In this document: positions 48,937-61,900 of the stretch, one piece after another
Position numbering within the stretch: the stretch's first letter is position 1
How the letters are laid out: every line of letters begins with the position of its first letter
Assembly: GCA_023374045.1 (NCBI GenBank)
Contig: CM041776.1
Span: forward strand, 40,864,171-40,928,170
Reading direction: 5' to 3'
Origin: Limonium bicolor
Taxonomy: Eukaryota; Streptophyta; Magnoliopsida; Caryophyllales; Plumbaginaceae
DNA: 64,000 nt
Notes under the pieces: generated by a model
What the model was told of the DNA's origin: nothing
Seen by the model: only the letters and a program-made list of their open reading frames with translations
Databases searched by the model: none
Translations under genes and position numbers: made by a program

Positions 48937-50527
48937 TATGATGGAACCGAAGATCTAGCTTAACTTGTCAAGAAGTTCATGTTTGCCATGAACACTTAGG
49001 GGATCAATTCTTTGGCACTTTGCAAGTTGTTCCTTGGAACTCTAACAAAAAAGCCTTAAGCTGGATTTCCACAAGGCCTGTACAATCCATCTCGAGCTTA
49101 GACAATAGACCGAGGAGTTCCAACAATACTTCGGTGCCAACAAAAAGGTTAAGAAGGAAACAATAGAAATGAGTGATATCAAACAAACGAAAGAGAAGTC
49201 GGTGAAGGAATATAGCGATCGATTCCATAAGTAAGTAGCAAGGATCATATATATGAGAAGATTCTCGTAAAGGCTTTCACAAATGGACTCGCTCATCCAA
49301 GGTTCGCATGAAGGATAACAATGAAAGCCCCAGAATCACATGGTGAGCTTTTGGAGATGTTGCATGAATTTCTTAAATAAGAAGCAGCCAAAAACAAAAC
49401 CAAAGAGTTGATTGCCAGTTTCAAAGCTCCCGCACAGGTGGAAAAGAATGGAGGAACCGAAAGAAGTTACTCTAGAGGAAGCTACTTCAAAGGAGGATTG
49501 ACTGGGTGTTACCGGCCATATTTCAAAGCATAAACAAACACTAGCACGGGTTACGAGGGAATGCGTGTGATCCATATCAACCCTGGCAAGTACGTTGCTG
49601 TTGTAAGATAAGGATTCCTTCCCCAACAAAAAAGCCCTCCGGGGATGAACTCTCGGTGGCCTTTTGTGAATTCCATGGTTATTACAATCACAGAACTGTC
49701 AATTGCGCTGGATTGTCAAAAGATCTCAACATAATAAATGAGCATAAAGAAAGGGGAAGCCATCCTTTGGAACATAGCGATCAAACAACAACCAGGCAGT
49801 ACGAATGATTATAGGTTTGTAAGACATAAAAAGATTATATAAATAAATAATAAGACTGTAACCAGAGAAAAAAAGGGTTATAATAATTGTTTTGTATATA
49901 GAGCTAATGTTTTCTTTCCTATTAAGTAAATTCACAGGTTTGTTCTTGGAGGGGGGGACCTTCAACACCTAATGAAAGGAAAAGGAATTCATGAGGTTCG
50001 ATAGGAGTTTCCCAAGAAAAAGTGTCAAAGAAGGATAAGTTACCTCCAATATGTTTCACGGAAGATGATGAGGATGGGGTATCGCACCCGCATAATGACC
50101 CTGATGATAAGGGCTCAGGTAAATGATAGGATGAGGGAAAGGATCATGGTGGACGGAAGAGTAAGGGCCCATGTCTTGTCTCTTGATGGTTTAAGAAATT
50201 GGAAATACCGGAGGAGAAAGGGAAACCTTACTCAACAATGTTAGGAGGTTTTATGGGCTGAGTTTCCACTTAATCCATCGGGAGTGTAGACATCAGGATG
50301 ACCTTAGGACAAGGAGATGAAAGAAAGACAGAAAAACTCATAGTCCACATCTTACCTGGACTTTCTAGTTATAACATGTACCTTGGATGACCGGGGATCA
50401 ACGCTTTTAGGGTAGTATATTGTACGTATTACCTAAAGTTGAGATACTTAACAAGGACAGGGAAAATGGTAACCATCAAGGAAGCCAAAAAAATTACGCG
50501 AGTATGCGAGGTACGAATAATGGAGAA
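48937..50527 (+). pseudogene. Degenerate Tat/Athila-like gag and protease remnant (O)
   Basis: Plus-strand fragments in shifting frames fit an old Gypsy element of the Tat/Athila type. Near 48940-49290 are KKFMFAMNT, LCKLFLGTLTKKAL, SVKEYSDRFHK and ILVKAFTNGL, the usual Gag core blocks. Near 49670-49740, FCEFHGYYNHRTVNC matches the CxFH...HxxxxC knuckle of this group. At about 50055-50100, CFTEDDEDGVSHPHNDP precedes a lost protease core, and near 50370-50430 YNMYLG and PGINAF mark the protease end. Many stops and indels. H2 interrupts its left side and N its right. The minus-strand open frames here are shadows. Confidence 0.75.
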
Positions 50528-52427
50528 TGAAATACCCCATAAATTAATCTAAATTTATTTAGGGGATTTCTTTTATTAAACCCCAATTAATACTATTAAA
50601 CACTAAATTATTATATGGTATTATGAATTTAATAATAAGATTTATAAGTCAATAAATCTTGGAAAACTTGATAGACACTCCAATTATATTATAAAGATTT
50701 TAGAAATAATTGGGGCATTGATTTCAATCATAAAAATCAATATAAAATCAAAGGACCTTAGAGCTCCTTAAGCCTTGCTAGGGTTGACTTTTTGAGAATG
50801 GTCAAACCAGCCCATGAAACCTATACCAATAAAAAGGTTATGGAAAACCAAGAAGATTGATAATAAGAACATTAAAAACAGATCATCCTAGCCAAAGATA
50901 TGATAAAAATGAAGTTTAGAGCCAAAATTTAGAGGGTTGCTGACGTGGCTAGGGTTTGTTGACTCGGCCGCTGACTCAGGTGCGCGCCTCGGGAGTCGTG
51001 CCAAGCCAGGTCGCCACTTTCTCACCCAAAAATTTGCTAAGTCTTCTTAGCCACTTCCAGAACGTTGGCCTATCTTCAGACCTCTATTTCTCAGCTGTCT
51101 CTTGGCATTTTTGAACGCCGTCTTCTTCATTCTCTTCTCCTACAAACCTAGTTTCAAACCATTACTCATACTTGACCTAATTCCTCCTACATTCGCGAAA
51201 AAGTCGATCTGAAGTTTCCTCCCCGAGAATCTGCAACACAGAATTCCCAGAAACCGATTTGATAAGGTAAACTTCGTCTTATCATATCTTCTTCATCCAT
51301 GAACGAAAATTTAAGTTCTATAGCTCATTGTTTAGATCTTTAACTCCTCTACAACTTTACTTTTTACACCCAAGGCTAATTCTCAATCGTGTGGAAGATC
51401 GAGGCGTCTAAAGTTCCCAACTTGATCACCGCACTATCTTGCCCAGGTTTTTCCAGAAAATGATTAGGTAAACTCAGATCTTGTGAGATCTGTAACTTTC
51501 TCTCTAGTCGATCAATTTCAATAAGTCTTCCACCAGTTTTTAGAGTTGCATGTCTACTTTAAAATGTGGTAGGTTTCGTGGATCAAATCCTTCTCAATTA
51601 GCACGAGTTGGTCTGTGAAGTTGCCTACTTGAACTTCACATAAAATCATAGATTTTCTAAAAAAACGCAAGGTATAAACCCGAAACGTCGACTTAGATTA
51701 CATCCTGTGTATTACGTATTAGATCAAGATGTTTCTATTAAATTGTAGAGCTACATTTACTCTTTCGATTAAGCCCAAAAACATGTCCTAATTCGATCTA
51801 AACCGTATTTTATAGATCTGTAAAGTTTGCTACTTGAACTGCCTAAAGGTTCAAACTTTTCCAGAAATCAATTTCGATTTTTACTCGCCGGCGCGTCTCC
51901 GGTAAGTTTCCGATCAATTCCACCGATAATGTCATCCGATTTTTCATTCTCGAACTAACCCAACTACCAATTTAACTTATAATGCATCGTAGAGCGAGAA
52001 TTTGTAGAAATTCGAATTCCCAAACCGTATAAACCCTAAGTCGATGAACCCAGATTCGAAATCAGTGAGCCGTGCATTATAATTCACGAAATTGGTACCA
52101 TTGAAACCGTCTTTAATTTCGAATCCAATGAAACAAAAATCAACGAATTTGGTTCTATAGATTTTGAGAAAACGGGGAAAACGTATTCGGAAATCGATTG
52201 GGCATTATCTGATGAACTCGCCGATTCTAGGCCGTCCGATCGTAGTTAGGAGGAACAGACGGCCGAGATTAAAACGTGGAGGATTAGTAATATATTAAGT
52301 TAATATAAATCCCAGAATAAACTCTAACTTGTTGAATTTATTTAGTGGCCTTCTCTAAAGTATATTGACACGAAATTTTAACCATAGATTCCTTATAAAA
52401 TCTAGTTTATTTTCATGTAAATTAATA

Positions 52428-52665
52428 CTATCTCTGTCCCGTCATAAGTGTTCTGTTTGCTTTTTGGCACGTTTTTCCACTTCAATATTAAACATATAAG
52501 ATAAAATAATTTTTAAAAATTAAGTTGTATAATATATAGTTTTTCACATAAGGATTCTATTATAAAACATAAATTTATAAAAATATATTATCTTACAGGT
52601 TAAATATTGAAGTCAAACGACACATCCAAATAGTAAAGTGGACAGTCAACTTGGGACGGAGGGAG
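52428..52665. mobile_element. Stowaway-like MITE
   Basis: 238 bp with terminal inverted repeats (CTATCTCTGTCCC on the left; GGGACGGAGGGAG on the right, i.e. CTCCCTCCGTCCC), flanked by TA on both sides. It fits the Tc1/Mariner-derived Stowaway family. No coding capacity. Confidence 0.85.
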
Positions 52666-53439
52666 TATGAGTTTTGAGTTTTTAAACGTAAGTTATAATT
52701 TTTGTAAGTTCTAAGTATTATGAATTTATTTAGATAATTAGCAAAGATATTTTTGTGAAATATAATTTTTATAATATGTCTAAAATATCATAGTTACTAT
52801 ATATTAAATTTGTGAATTTTTAGACAAGGGTAAATAGGTCTAAAAATTGTGTTCATACATTTTTCATAAGTTATCTTATAAGCTATGGTTTTAATGAAAC
52901 AAAAAATTAAAGTATAGTTGATTAATAAACTTTATGGGTTGGAAATAATATAAGAAGGCTAAACAAACATTTAATACAGAATGTTAACAAATATTTTAGG
53001 CTATAGACTTTTGAGTTAGAATGAAGAAATAAAAGAAATAAAAGCTTATCTTAGGTTACATCAAGGAATTAAAATAATCTACATTTACGTTAATTATATA
53101 CTATGGAAGTTAATATACTTAATTGAAACTAAGGAAATTACTTTATTTTATAAACCATATATCGGATGATATGTGTAAAAGTTAATAAAGATAATTAAAT
53201 ACAATAAAACTACATTAAGAATGTCATGAATAAATCCTAATATATATATACATTAAAAATAAATAAAATAACATTCCTTATGGGAAATATAATAAAAGGA
53301 ATATATATACTAAACTTTAGGACTTTAATCAGTATTAAAATAAATTAGTCAACGGTAACTTAAGAGCTTAATTAAGCTAAACCTATGATTAAGAGTAAGT
53401 AATTGAAATAAAATTAAATGTACCCTTAAGACATACAAA

Positions 53440-53517
53440 CTCAATGGTGTAGATGGTTAAGTTAAACTCGGAACTAAATTGAGGTTGCATGTTCGAAACC
53501 TCGCAAACCCTTTTTTT
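53440..53517 (+). repeat. tRNA-derived SINE-like sequence
   Basis: A box-like TGGTGTAGATGG at 53445-53456, B box-like GTTCGAAACC at 53491-53500 and a T run at 53511-53517. Spacing fits a tRNA-type pol III promoter. Too short and degenerate to be a functional tRNA gene. Confidence 0.45.
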
Positions 53518-53792
53518 AAAAAAATTAATCAACTAACGAAAAGGTAAGCGGACTTGGGCTATCCTACTGGGCCTAAGTCCATGAACTCCAAAAGCCCACT
53601 TAAACAATTCAACAAGAGTTTGAGCCACTCTTAGGATAAAACCCTAAATCATTCCAGATTAAATGAAATGGGCCTAATGAAGATTTAATTAACAAGATCT
53701 AGCCCAGATCCTTATGAGAGAGTAATTGTTAACCAGAAACTATTAGCCAGTAAGAATTAAAGATGTTTGGCGTTATAAGTTCCTTAACTAAT

Positions 53793-56700
53793 TGTAACAC
53801 CCCAACCGCTAATCCTTCAATTATCTCTAATCATTCCCATAACTACCTTACTCGCAGCGGAATACTTACCTACTCCCGGCGGGTGATACAACGCCGCTAG
53901 CCATCCAAGGCTAACAAGGCTACTACTACTTACCGTGTCGGTCTGATGATTAGAATAAACTGCATACACACTACTTACTTTACAATGCCAATTACTTACA
54001 TACATTTGATTACCAAGTATATTGAGTATATGAATTACATTCCATGACTACTTCCCAAAAATGAAGAGTTTATACATCCTCTCCTTACTATCCAATCAAG
54101 GTTTCAATATCCAAAAAGGTGTACCACATGGTACACCGGCTACTCAAAAAGGCCTTAGCCGTGTACAACTCAGTACACCGTTTCAATCCTACTATCTACC
54201 CAAAAGGATCACATTCCGTCCTTACCCTTCCGTCACGCCTCGCGGGTACCTGTGGAGTAAAAACATTCCCCCTAGGGGGTCAGCTTACGCTGCATATGAT
54301 AACCGCATACCCCGCGTGCTAGCGAGGGTACGCCAACTATTTGGTCGAGTACATGCGGTTCGTTTCATTCATACATACATACATGCTTTATACAATACAA
54401 TTCAATACATTCCACACACAAGGCATACATACATACAATACATACAAGGAAGACAATTCAAGTCAACCATTCATACTTACCGAATACTCACCGCACTACG
54501 GAGATACAATTCTCCAATACATACAAAGGTCTTGTTAGCCTCATTACACACCCGGGTTAATCGGGTGTTCAATACTTTTACTCCGGGTCAATGACTTACA
54601 ATAGTCAAGACCAATACAAATACAATACTTACTTCTTACATACTTTACTTCCAGTTAAGTCGGTATGAACTCCGGGCAGGGATTACTACATCCCACCACC
54701 AGGCTTTAGGGTGGCCCACTAATCCAGGATGCTACCCATTCAAGGGGATTGGTCCATGGAAAAGATTATAGCCAGGATTCGGATCCAACCTCTTGTGTTT
54801 CCTTATCCTCACGCGTGGCCGAAACTATATCGGACTTCTACTCATTCCATTTACTCATTACTCAAGTTAGGAGTTAGAATGTTAGGAATTAGTAGAAGTC
54901 AGTACTTCATTTCCATACATACATACAATACACAAGTACGCAATACTTACACATACTTCTCATTTCCATTCATTCATTTCATGAATTATACAAACTAATT
55001 GTTCAAGAAGATACAACAAGAACAAATAGTTCAAACACAATTAAGTGCAATATAAGTCCGATTCGTGCATTTATCTTATTGGTGATCACATAAGCACACA
55101 AATCGGGGTAACCAAGTTAGGATACAGGACATGAAGAAATCATACTGTTCACCGACGTTTTCGTACTACCGGGTTCCTTCAACGTGCAACTATTCGATTC
55201 CTATACATACATGAAGTAGTGTGATCAATGATCTGTTATTGATCTATTACTCCTTCATTGATACTTTCAATATATACTTACTACTTTGTCACCTTCTTAC
55301 TTGGTTATAAAACCATTCTTTTCTTTACTACTTCTTAAACTTGTTTCCTTACTCATTCACTTACTTTCTTACCATTATTACTTCATTAATGGTGTATTAC
55401 TACATATATATCAATACATGTGTATAGGCATATATATATACATACATATGATTACTACAGTCATATCATAAAAACATTTTTTTGTATATGTTTGGGCCGT
55501 CCGACCCACCGTCCGACCCAACATCTGGGTCGGACCATTCCAGTAAGTTTTCGTTCTCTGAAATTCATCCGTCCGACCCAGCACTGTTCTGTCTGACCCA
55601 TACACCTCTGGGTCGGACCATTCTAGAAAGTTTCGGTTCTGTTGCCCAAGCTATGTCCGACCCATGTCCGACCCAACCTCTGGGTCGGACGAAGTCAGAA
55701 ACTTCGGCACACAAAAATTTTTGCCTGTTCGACCCATGTCCGACTCACGGCCCTAGGTCGGACCATTTCAGAAGGTTTTATTCTCGTCACTCAAGCCTTG
55801 TCCGACCCAGCGTCCGATCCAGGCTGTGGGTCGGACAGTAGCAGAACACTGCTACAGGCTTGTTTTTCAATTCCTTTCTTACCCATCTCTTCCCCAATCT
55901 TCCTACATGTAATCCCACATGATATAATGCCATTTAGGCCTCCTAAAATACCTTAATCCATTCTCCAAATACATTACTCAATCCTAGTTATACTTACACA
56001 TTTTTCCTCCTTTCATTTCAACACTTATACTAGTTTCCTCACACTAATGCTACAGATTTTGGTTTTCCATATTATGCTACAGATTTTTAACCTATCCTTT
56101 ATTCCTTCATTACTCTCTCAACTAATGCTACTCTTAGCATCTTAAATGCACTAGTTCACTTCTAGTTACATCCCATTAACCAACTCTTCCAAATCTGTTT
56201 CGAACCACAAAACTACTCCCAATTATACTCTCCAAATACACTAGTTATCACCTAGGTTACTCCATCTTCTTAAACAACTTAAGTCCTCTCATTCCTAAGT
56301 AAAATTGGACATAGTCTCCCCTATATTTTTAACATTCTCCACACATTATCTCAGCTCACACATTCTCATTCTCACAACCTATTTATACAATACATTATAC
56401 CCACAATTCAACACTACTACAACAACTTAAAATTTGCACATACTCAATCAATACCCAATGTTTTCCCAAGCTTTTAAAACTCATTTAAAACTTCAAAAAC
56501 TTACATTCTTTTCTCCAATACATTACTACATTACTACTACTCATACTACATACATTCCACATTGTTATACTTAAAAATCTGTTACAATGCAATACACCAA
56601 CTAACCCAAGGTAAGAGCATTACCTTGACTTGCTAGTTTTCTCTTTCTTTCCTTTCCTTCTCTTCTTTTCCTCTTCTCTTCTTCTTGTTTTCGGTTTTTA

Positions 56701-57774
56701 TTCAAGGAATGGGCAACGCTACAGCAACCCATACCAATACACACAAACACTTAGCAAGCATTTATACTAACCCTAGAATTTAGGTTTTAGGGTTTAGAAA
56801 AGGATGTTACCTTCCAATGGATGAATGGAGTTCTTGACTAGCAAGAGAACAAGTTTCCTAGCCCAACAAGAGAGCCAAAATCGGCTGGAATAAAGAGGCA
56901 CCAAACAAGGTTTTAGTTGAATCTCGTTTTGCCCACAAGGCCTAGAAAAAGATAGGTTTTCAAGGATGTTTTTACCTCAAAATGACAAGGAGGTGAAGGT
57001 GCTTCTAATGGTGGACTTGAATCTTCAAATGGAGAATACCCATAAAAACGAATATTGAGCTTTTGGATTTTCAAAAGGAGGGAAATGTTCTCCTTTGCAA
57101 GGGGATTCCAATGGTACTAATTTTGTAATTTTTGGAGCAAGATTAATGGGTTAACATGAGGAGAGAAGGTGAGTTTTGTGTGAGCTTCTTCAATTCTCCA
57201 TGGATGTCGCAGGAGGAAGAAGAGAATAGAGAAAGAGAGGGAGGGGGAGCCGTGAGGGGAAGAGGGGAGTGAGGAGAGAGAGTCTTCCTTTTTCTTTCTT
57301 TATTTCCTTGTCTTTTAGCTAATAAGAGAGAAATAAAGAGAGTGGGGGAGAGGAGTCCATCGGCTACACACATGCCCCTCTCCAGATTTTTGCTTTTTAT
57401 TTGCAAAGTGGACACACTAAGTTTGTTTATTTGCATTCTTACCCCACAACTTCCCGGTTGTTACAGTTTTTACTAACCGGTACCCGTTTTCCGGAATTTT
57501 CTCGTTTAATTAATTTTATTGGTTCTAAAGCTTACTAATATTTATTAGTGACTATTTAGTTGACCAAAATTGTTACGAGTCTATTTGACCCGCTTAAAGT
57601 CACGTTTTCCCGGTTTCCTCAAAAAACGCGCTTTAAGGTTCGTTTATGCTTTTAACCCATTTTAAAGGTCCGTTTTCTTCGGGATTTGTTCCCTCATATT
57701 TATTTAAGTGTAATTAAGCCTTTAAAAATATAACTAGCCTAATTAATCACTGTTTTTAATTACGGGGTATTTCA
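53793..57774 (-). repeat. Element L 3' LTR
   Basis: 3982 bp, TGTAACACC to GGGGTATTTCA, followed by a polypurine tract complement. The first 200 bp (element sense) resemble J and K, and part of the other end (about 54640-55140) resembles J's LTR, so L is a relative. Hairpin array at 55499-55836, with TA-rich DNA at 55400-55450 downstream. No gene inside; the open frame 54061-54594 resembles repeat-derived frames in the J LTR. Confidence 0.9.
55499..55836. repeat. Mid-LTR hairpin array of L, five units
   Basis: Each unit has GTCCGACCCA, usually a second forward copy, then TGGGTCGGAC, at a spacing of about 70 bp. Confidence 0.85.
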
Positions 57775-57789
57775 ATCTACCCCCCTTAA
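57775..57789 (-). promoter_or_regulatory. Polypurine tract of L
   Basis: TTAAGGGGGGTAGAT on the minus strand next to the LTR start. Confidence 0.85.
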
Positions 57790-58286
57790 GGAACTTTGCC
57801 CTCAAAGTTGCTCAAGGTTTACGGTTTACTACTTCTACTCCTTTGGCAAGTCAATTTCCACAATACATTCTACTACCACCTTACAAGGTGTTCACAATTC
57901 TTACACTACCAGCATACACAATTCAGATACCATACATCATACTCAGTTCAATTTCCATACACAATACTCAATTCATACACAATACTCCATTCGAATACCA
58001 TACACAATACACTTCACAATGTCATTCGTGTCATATACCGTACAACACAATGCATTACTCATTACACACATACCATACTCATTGTACTACATACTGAATG
58101 CTACTAGCACTGCTTTGTGCCAATAAATACAATTAGCACTACATGTGCCAACAAAATACAATTACCATACATACATACTATGCAATGCTAACCCGAAGCA
58201 ATGCAAAAGCAAAAAGGCTCTACCCCCCTTAAAAGGGGTACGCCCCATACCCTTCGTACTATACGGATACTAGACATCTAGTCTAC
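57790..58286 (-). other. L 3' untranslated spacer
   Basis: About 500 bp between the pol end and the polypurine tract. Simple ATAC-rich repeats; the plus-strand open frames at 57796-58107 are low-complexity and not genes. Confidence 0.6.
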
Positions 58287-58949
58287 AAATAGATTCGGGT
58301 ACTTCGCCTTCATGGCGTCCTCTAATTCCTAAGTCGCTTCCTCGACATCATGGTTAGACCACAAGACCTTCACCATTCGTACAGATTTATGGCGAGTGTC
58401 TCTTGTCTTCGTATCCAGGATTCGCAATGGAGTCTCGACATATCTCATCGTCGGCTCTAGGGGTAAGTGTTCGGGTTCTAATACATGAGAGGGATCGGCT
58501 ATGTATTTCTTGAGTTATGATACATGAAAGACATCATGAACACGCCCCAATTCTTCAGGCAATGCTAGCCTATATGCTACGGCTCCAATCCTCTCGGTAA
58601 TGGCATACGGGCCTACAAATTTCGGGCTCAGCTTGCTCTTTTGGCCAAATCGAAAGACACCCTTCATAGGTGAGACACGCAAGAACACTTGGTCGCCCAC
58701 GGCAAACTCAAGGTCGCGTCGTCGCACATCCGTATAGGATTTCTGTCTATCTTGGGCTGCTTTCATATTTGCTCGGATTTGTTGTACCTCAGCTTGTACT
58801 TGTTCCAAACTTCGGTCCTATGATGACCGATTCGCTTGACTCATCCCAACACAACGGGGTACGGCAAGGTCTACCATACAAAGCTTGGAACGGCGACATC
58901 TTAATCGAAGCATGATAGCTATTGTTATACGAAAACTCGATAAGATGAA
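58287..58949 (-). pseudogene. pol: L pol: integrase C-terminus and chromodomain-like tail
   Basis: Tekay/Del-type integrase end, close to the B protein. In order: [20 protein letters not shown] and CWDESSE near 58840-58900, a frameshift near 58810, then QDRQKSYTDVRRRDLEF, GDQVFLRVSPMKGVFRF, GPYAITERIGAVAYRL and VHDVFHVS. A stop replaces glutamine at the start of LKKYIADPSHVL (near 58516), and a second stop (58329-58331) stands where B has the tryptophan of EEATWELED. The tail ends KAKYPNLFVD. Upstream sequence is cut by M, so whether L carried an AlkB domain cannot be seen. Confidence 0.88.
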
Positions 58950-61900
58950 TGAAATACCCCAAACCTTGATATGTGGTTTAAATATCAAACTATGTTATAT
59001 AAAGGCTAAAAAGTGCCTTAGAAACATCAGTGGACAATTTAAAACATAGTAAAATGCAATAAAGCATTAAGACACAGTTTGAGCAAAAAACATGCTCTAA
59101 GCTATGAGTGAACTTGGTTAGGACCCAAAGAGCCTACCAAGACTTAATAATATTCAATTATGATTTAATAAGGCTAAATAAGTCCTTAGGAAACCTTGGT
59201 GGGCAGTTAAACCAAATAAAACACAAGAAAATACCTTAAAGTCAATATGAGCAAAAATGTGCTCTAAGCTTGAGATGAATTTGTATAAGACCTAATGGTC
59301 ATACCTATACCTTATTTATATGTTAATGAACATATTAAATCAATTACTAAAGAAAACCAAGCTTGAAAACAAGTTAAAACACAAAATGTGCTTTAAGGAG
59401 TCTTAAAGCACGTTTTTGAAAAATGTCTTGTAAATGAGTTTTGAATGGCTAAATGTCCATCATTACTCTTTAATTAACATGTGTACTATATAGTATCACA
59501 TTTGGAAGTCTATATCAATGTGAAATCAAAAATTTCACTTCTATGTGCCTTGTTTTGTGAATAGTGATTTTTTATAAGCTAGTTTGTAACACATAATGTT
59601 ATAAGTAATTAAATTGGTCAACAAAGACTAAAACACCCTCATTATAATAAAGGGGGCCGGTTTCTTTAGTGTGGTGACTCACCACCACTTGTTAACTTGT
59701 TAAAGAAATAAAGATGACTAATATAGTTACTATTTGCTTTATAAACACAAATATCTTCTAAAAAGCAAACTTATCTCATTTCTCTCATTCCTTCTCCATT
59801 TCACACGGTTCCAATCTTCTTCCTCCCTTCTTGCTGTTCTCTCTCGGTAATACACAATACCACCATGGAAGTCCACCTTTGAACTCTTGTAAAACCTAGC
59901 TCACTTAACCAAATAAAAAACAAACACCACCATTCTCTTCCTCTCATCAAGCTCTTCATTCCTATCTTCTCAAAATTTCAAGATCACCATTTCGGTGCCA
60001 TGGAGTTCCACCATTGATGGAGCTTGAGCTTGTCTTTCCACATATCATTGATCTCCTTTGCTCCTAGGTAAGGAATCTCAAAGAAAAATCAAGTTTCCTC
60101 CATGTTTTGTGTGTGACCGAAAATATTCATTAATGGAGCTCCTTGTGTTGCTTTGTTCTAGCTCCATTTGAATCTTTCAAGGACTAGGTGGAGTCCTCTC
60201 TTCATAGATATTCAAACACCCTTCAAAGATTAAGGTAAAACAACTACATAATGTTTTGAAATAATGTAAACCTAGGGTTTACAATGAGATGGAGCTTAAA
60301 GCTTGAATACTCATTATGTTGTTTGTATATTGTTTAGAAGTTGACAAACAACCAAACACCCCACCGGTTTTACAAGGAAACAAGAAAGAAGTTTGTGAGG
60401 AAAAAAGGTAAACAAGCTATCTCAATGTAGTTTAAATGCCTTAGGAAATTGAGCTTGATTTGCTTAATAAAATACCTAAGGAGCCAATGGCAAATGAGCT
60501 AGTAAAATGCTCTCCAGGAGTTTATTAAGGGCATATGTATTGTTGGGTGTATTTGCAGGTCAAAGGCATTACTTATGTGGGAAATTCAGTGTTTAAGGTT
60601 TATGCAATTTAAGGGCCTAAGAGCCATGTTATTTAAGGGCCTAAGTGCCAAGCAATTTAGGTTATGCACTATATTGTGATGTAGTGCTTAATGTGTGAAG
60701 TTTGTGTGTAAAAATGTTCTTGATGGATTTTAGGAGTTCTTGAATGAAATAAGGTAAAAACCTAAGTGTTTGGATGTGAGTATATACAAGGGAAGCTATG
60801 GCCAAATTTGGGAAAATGTATAAGGAGTTTAAGTGCTTAAATGAACTTGGGTGAACTAGGAATTGTTAAGGAAGAAAACATGCATTAAGTGTTCTAAGTG
60901 CTACAAGGATTTAGGCATTATCTTGGAAGTTCTAGAAATCCAATGAGTATTTTTAGGATGTATTAAAAGTCTTGGAGAAGTTTGTTTAAGGTTTAGGTTA
61001 TGATAATGTGCAAGGTGGGAATAATGTCTAGGTAAGGTTTTGAGAAAGGAACTTTGAGGAGTTGTGAAAAAGAAGGTTTGGTTAGTAAGAGAAGATGCTT
61101 GGGAGATGATGTTATGATGGTGAGGAAACACTTTGGTATAGAGGTTATTATGGGTGAAACACCACATAGGAAACCAAATGTAAATGTTACAAGTGTTATG
61201 AGATTTTGGGTGGAAATTGAGTAACAATCAACATGGAACTAGGTGTGTTTGAGATGATATTTGGCATTAGAATATACCTAAGATCATTTGGGAAGTTTAT
61301 ACCATTAAAGGAGGTGGAGAACTAATGCAACAAGACATGGAAATGCAATTTTGACAATTCGTAGCTTTGGTCCGGGACCTAGGTCATGGGTAATGTCCCG
61401 GACCAGGCATTAAAAAGGCCGAGAGCTGAACAAGGTTTTGGTCCGGGACTTGGGGTGAGTACAAGGTCCCGGACCACCCTATTAAAATCGCCCGAGAGTT
61501 TTCTAATGTGTTGGTCCGGGACTTAAGGTAAGGACCAAGTCCCGGACCACTCTAAAAATGTTGTTTAAGGTTGGAAAATGATGTCTAATGATGGGGATTG
61601 ATGGTTAATGATGTTATGAGGTTGTTAAGGACATGTTAGGTGAGTTTTAATGACAATTAAGTGGGTGGAAAGTTGTAATAAATGTGAAAGTAAAACAAGT
61701 TAAAAAGTGAAGTTATGTAACTAATTAACGGGAAAAATTATAAGCATATACATTAAATAATCAAGCGACCCCAATGTTAATAAAAACACATGTAATGTTA
61801 ATAGTTGTTCGAGAATTGCTCGAGGAACGTAAGTGGACATGATAAAGTGGACTCCGGTGACAGTATGGTTTTCTTGCAACCTGTGTCCTACCGGATTACA

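Larger units (their letters stand above)
50528..53792 (+). mobile_element. LTR N, 5' part (interrupted by L)
   Basis: Begins TGAAATACCCCATAAATT directly after the O remnant and runs until L at 53793; the rest is outside the window. The start motif suggests an LTR of the same broad lineage, but no end, primer site or hairpin array is visible, so it may be a solo LTR. From 50930 to 52310 it is less AT-rich but has no open frame. From 52680 to 53400 it is very AT-rich. Confidence 0.5.

Noticed and set aside
48937..50527. Host gene interpretation of the unmatched region right of H2
   Set aside because: Plus-strand fragments match the order of Tat/Athila-type Gag and protease blocks, so it is an old retroelement.
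53440..53517. Possible tRNA gene
   Set aside because: A and B box-like sequences are present, but no acceptor stem or plausible anticodon arm can be folded; a SINE-like remnant is more likely.
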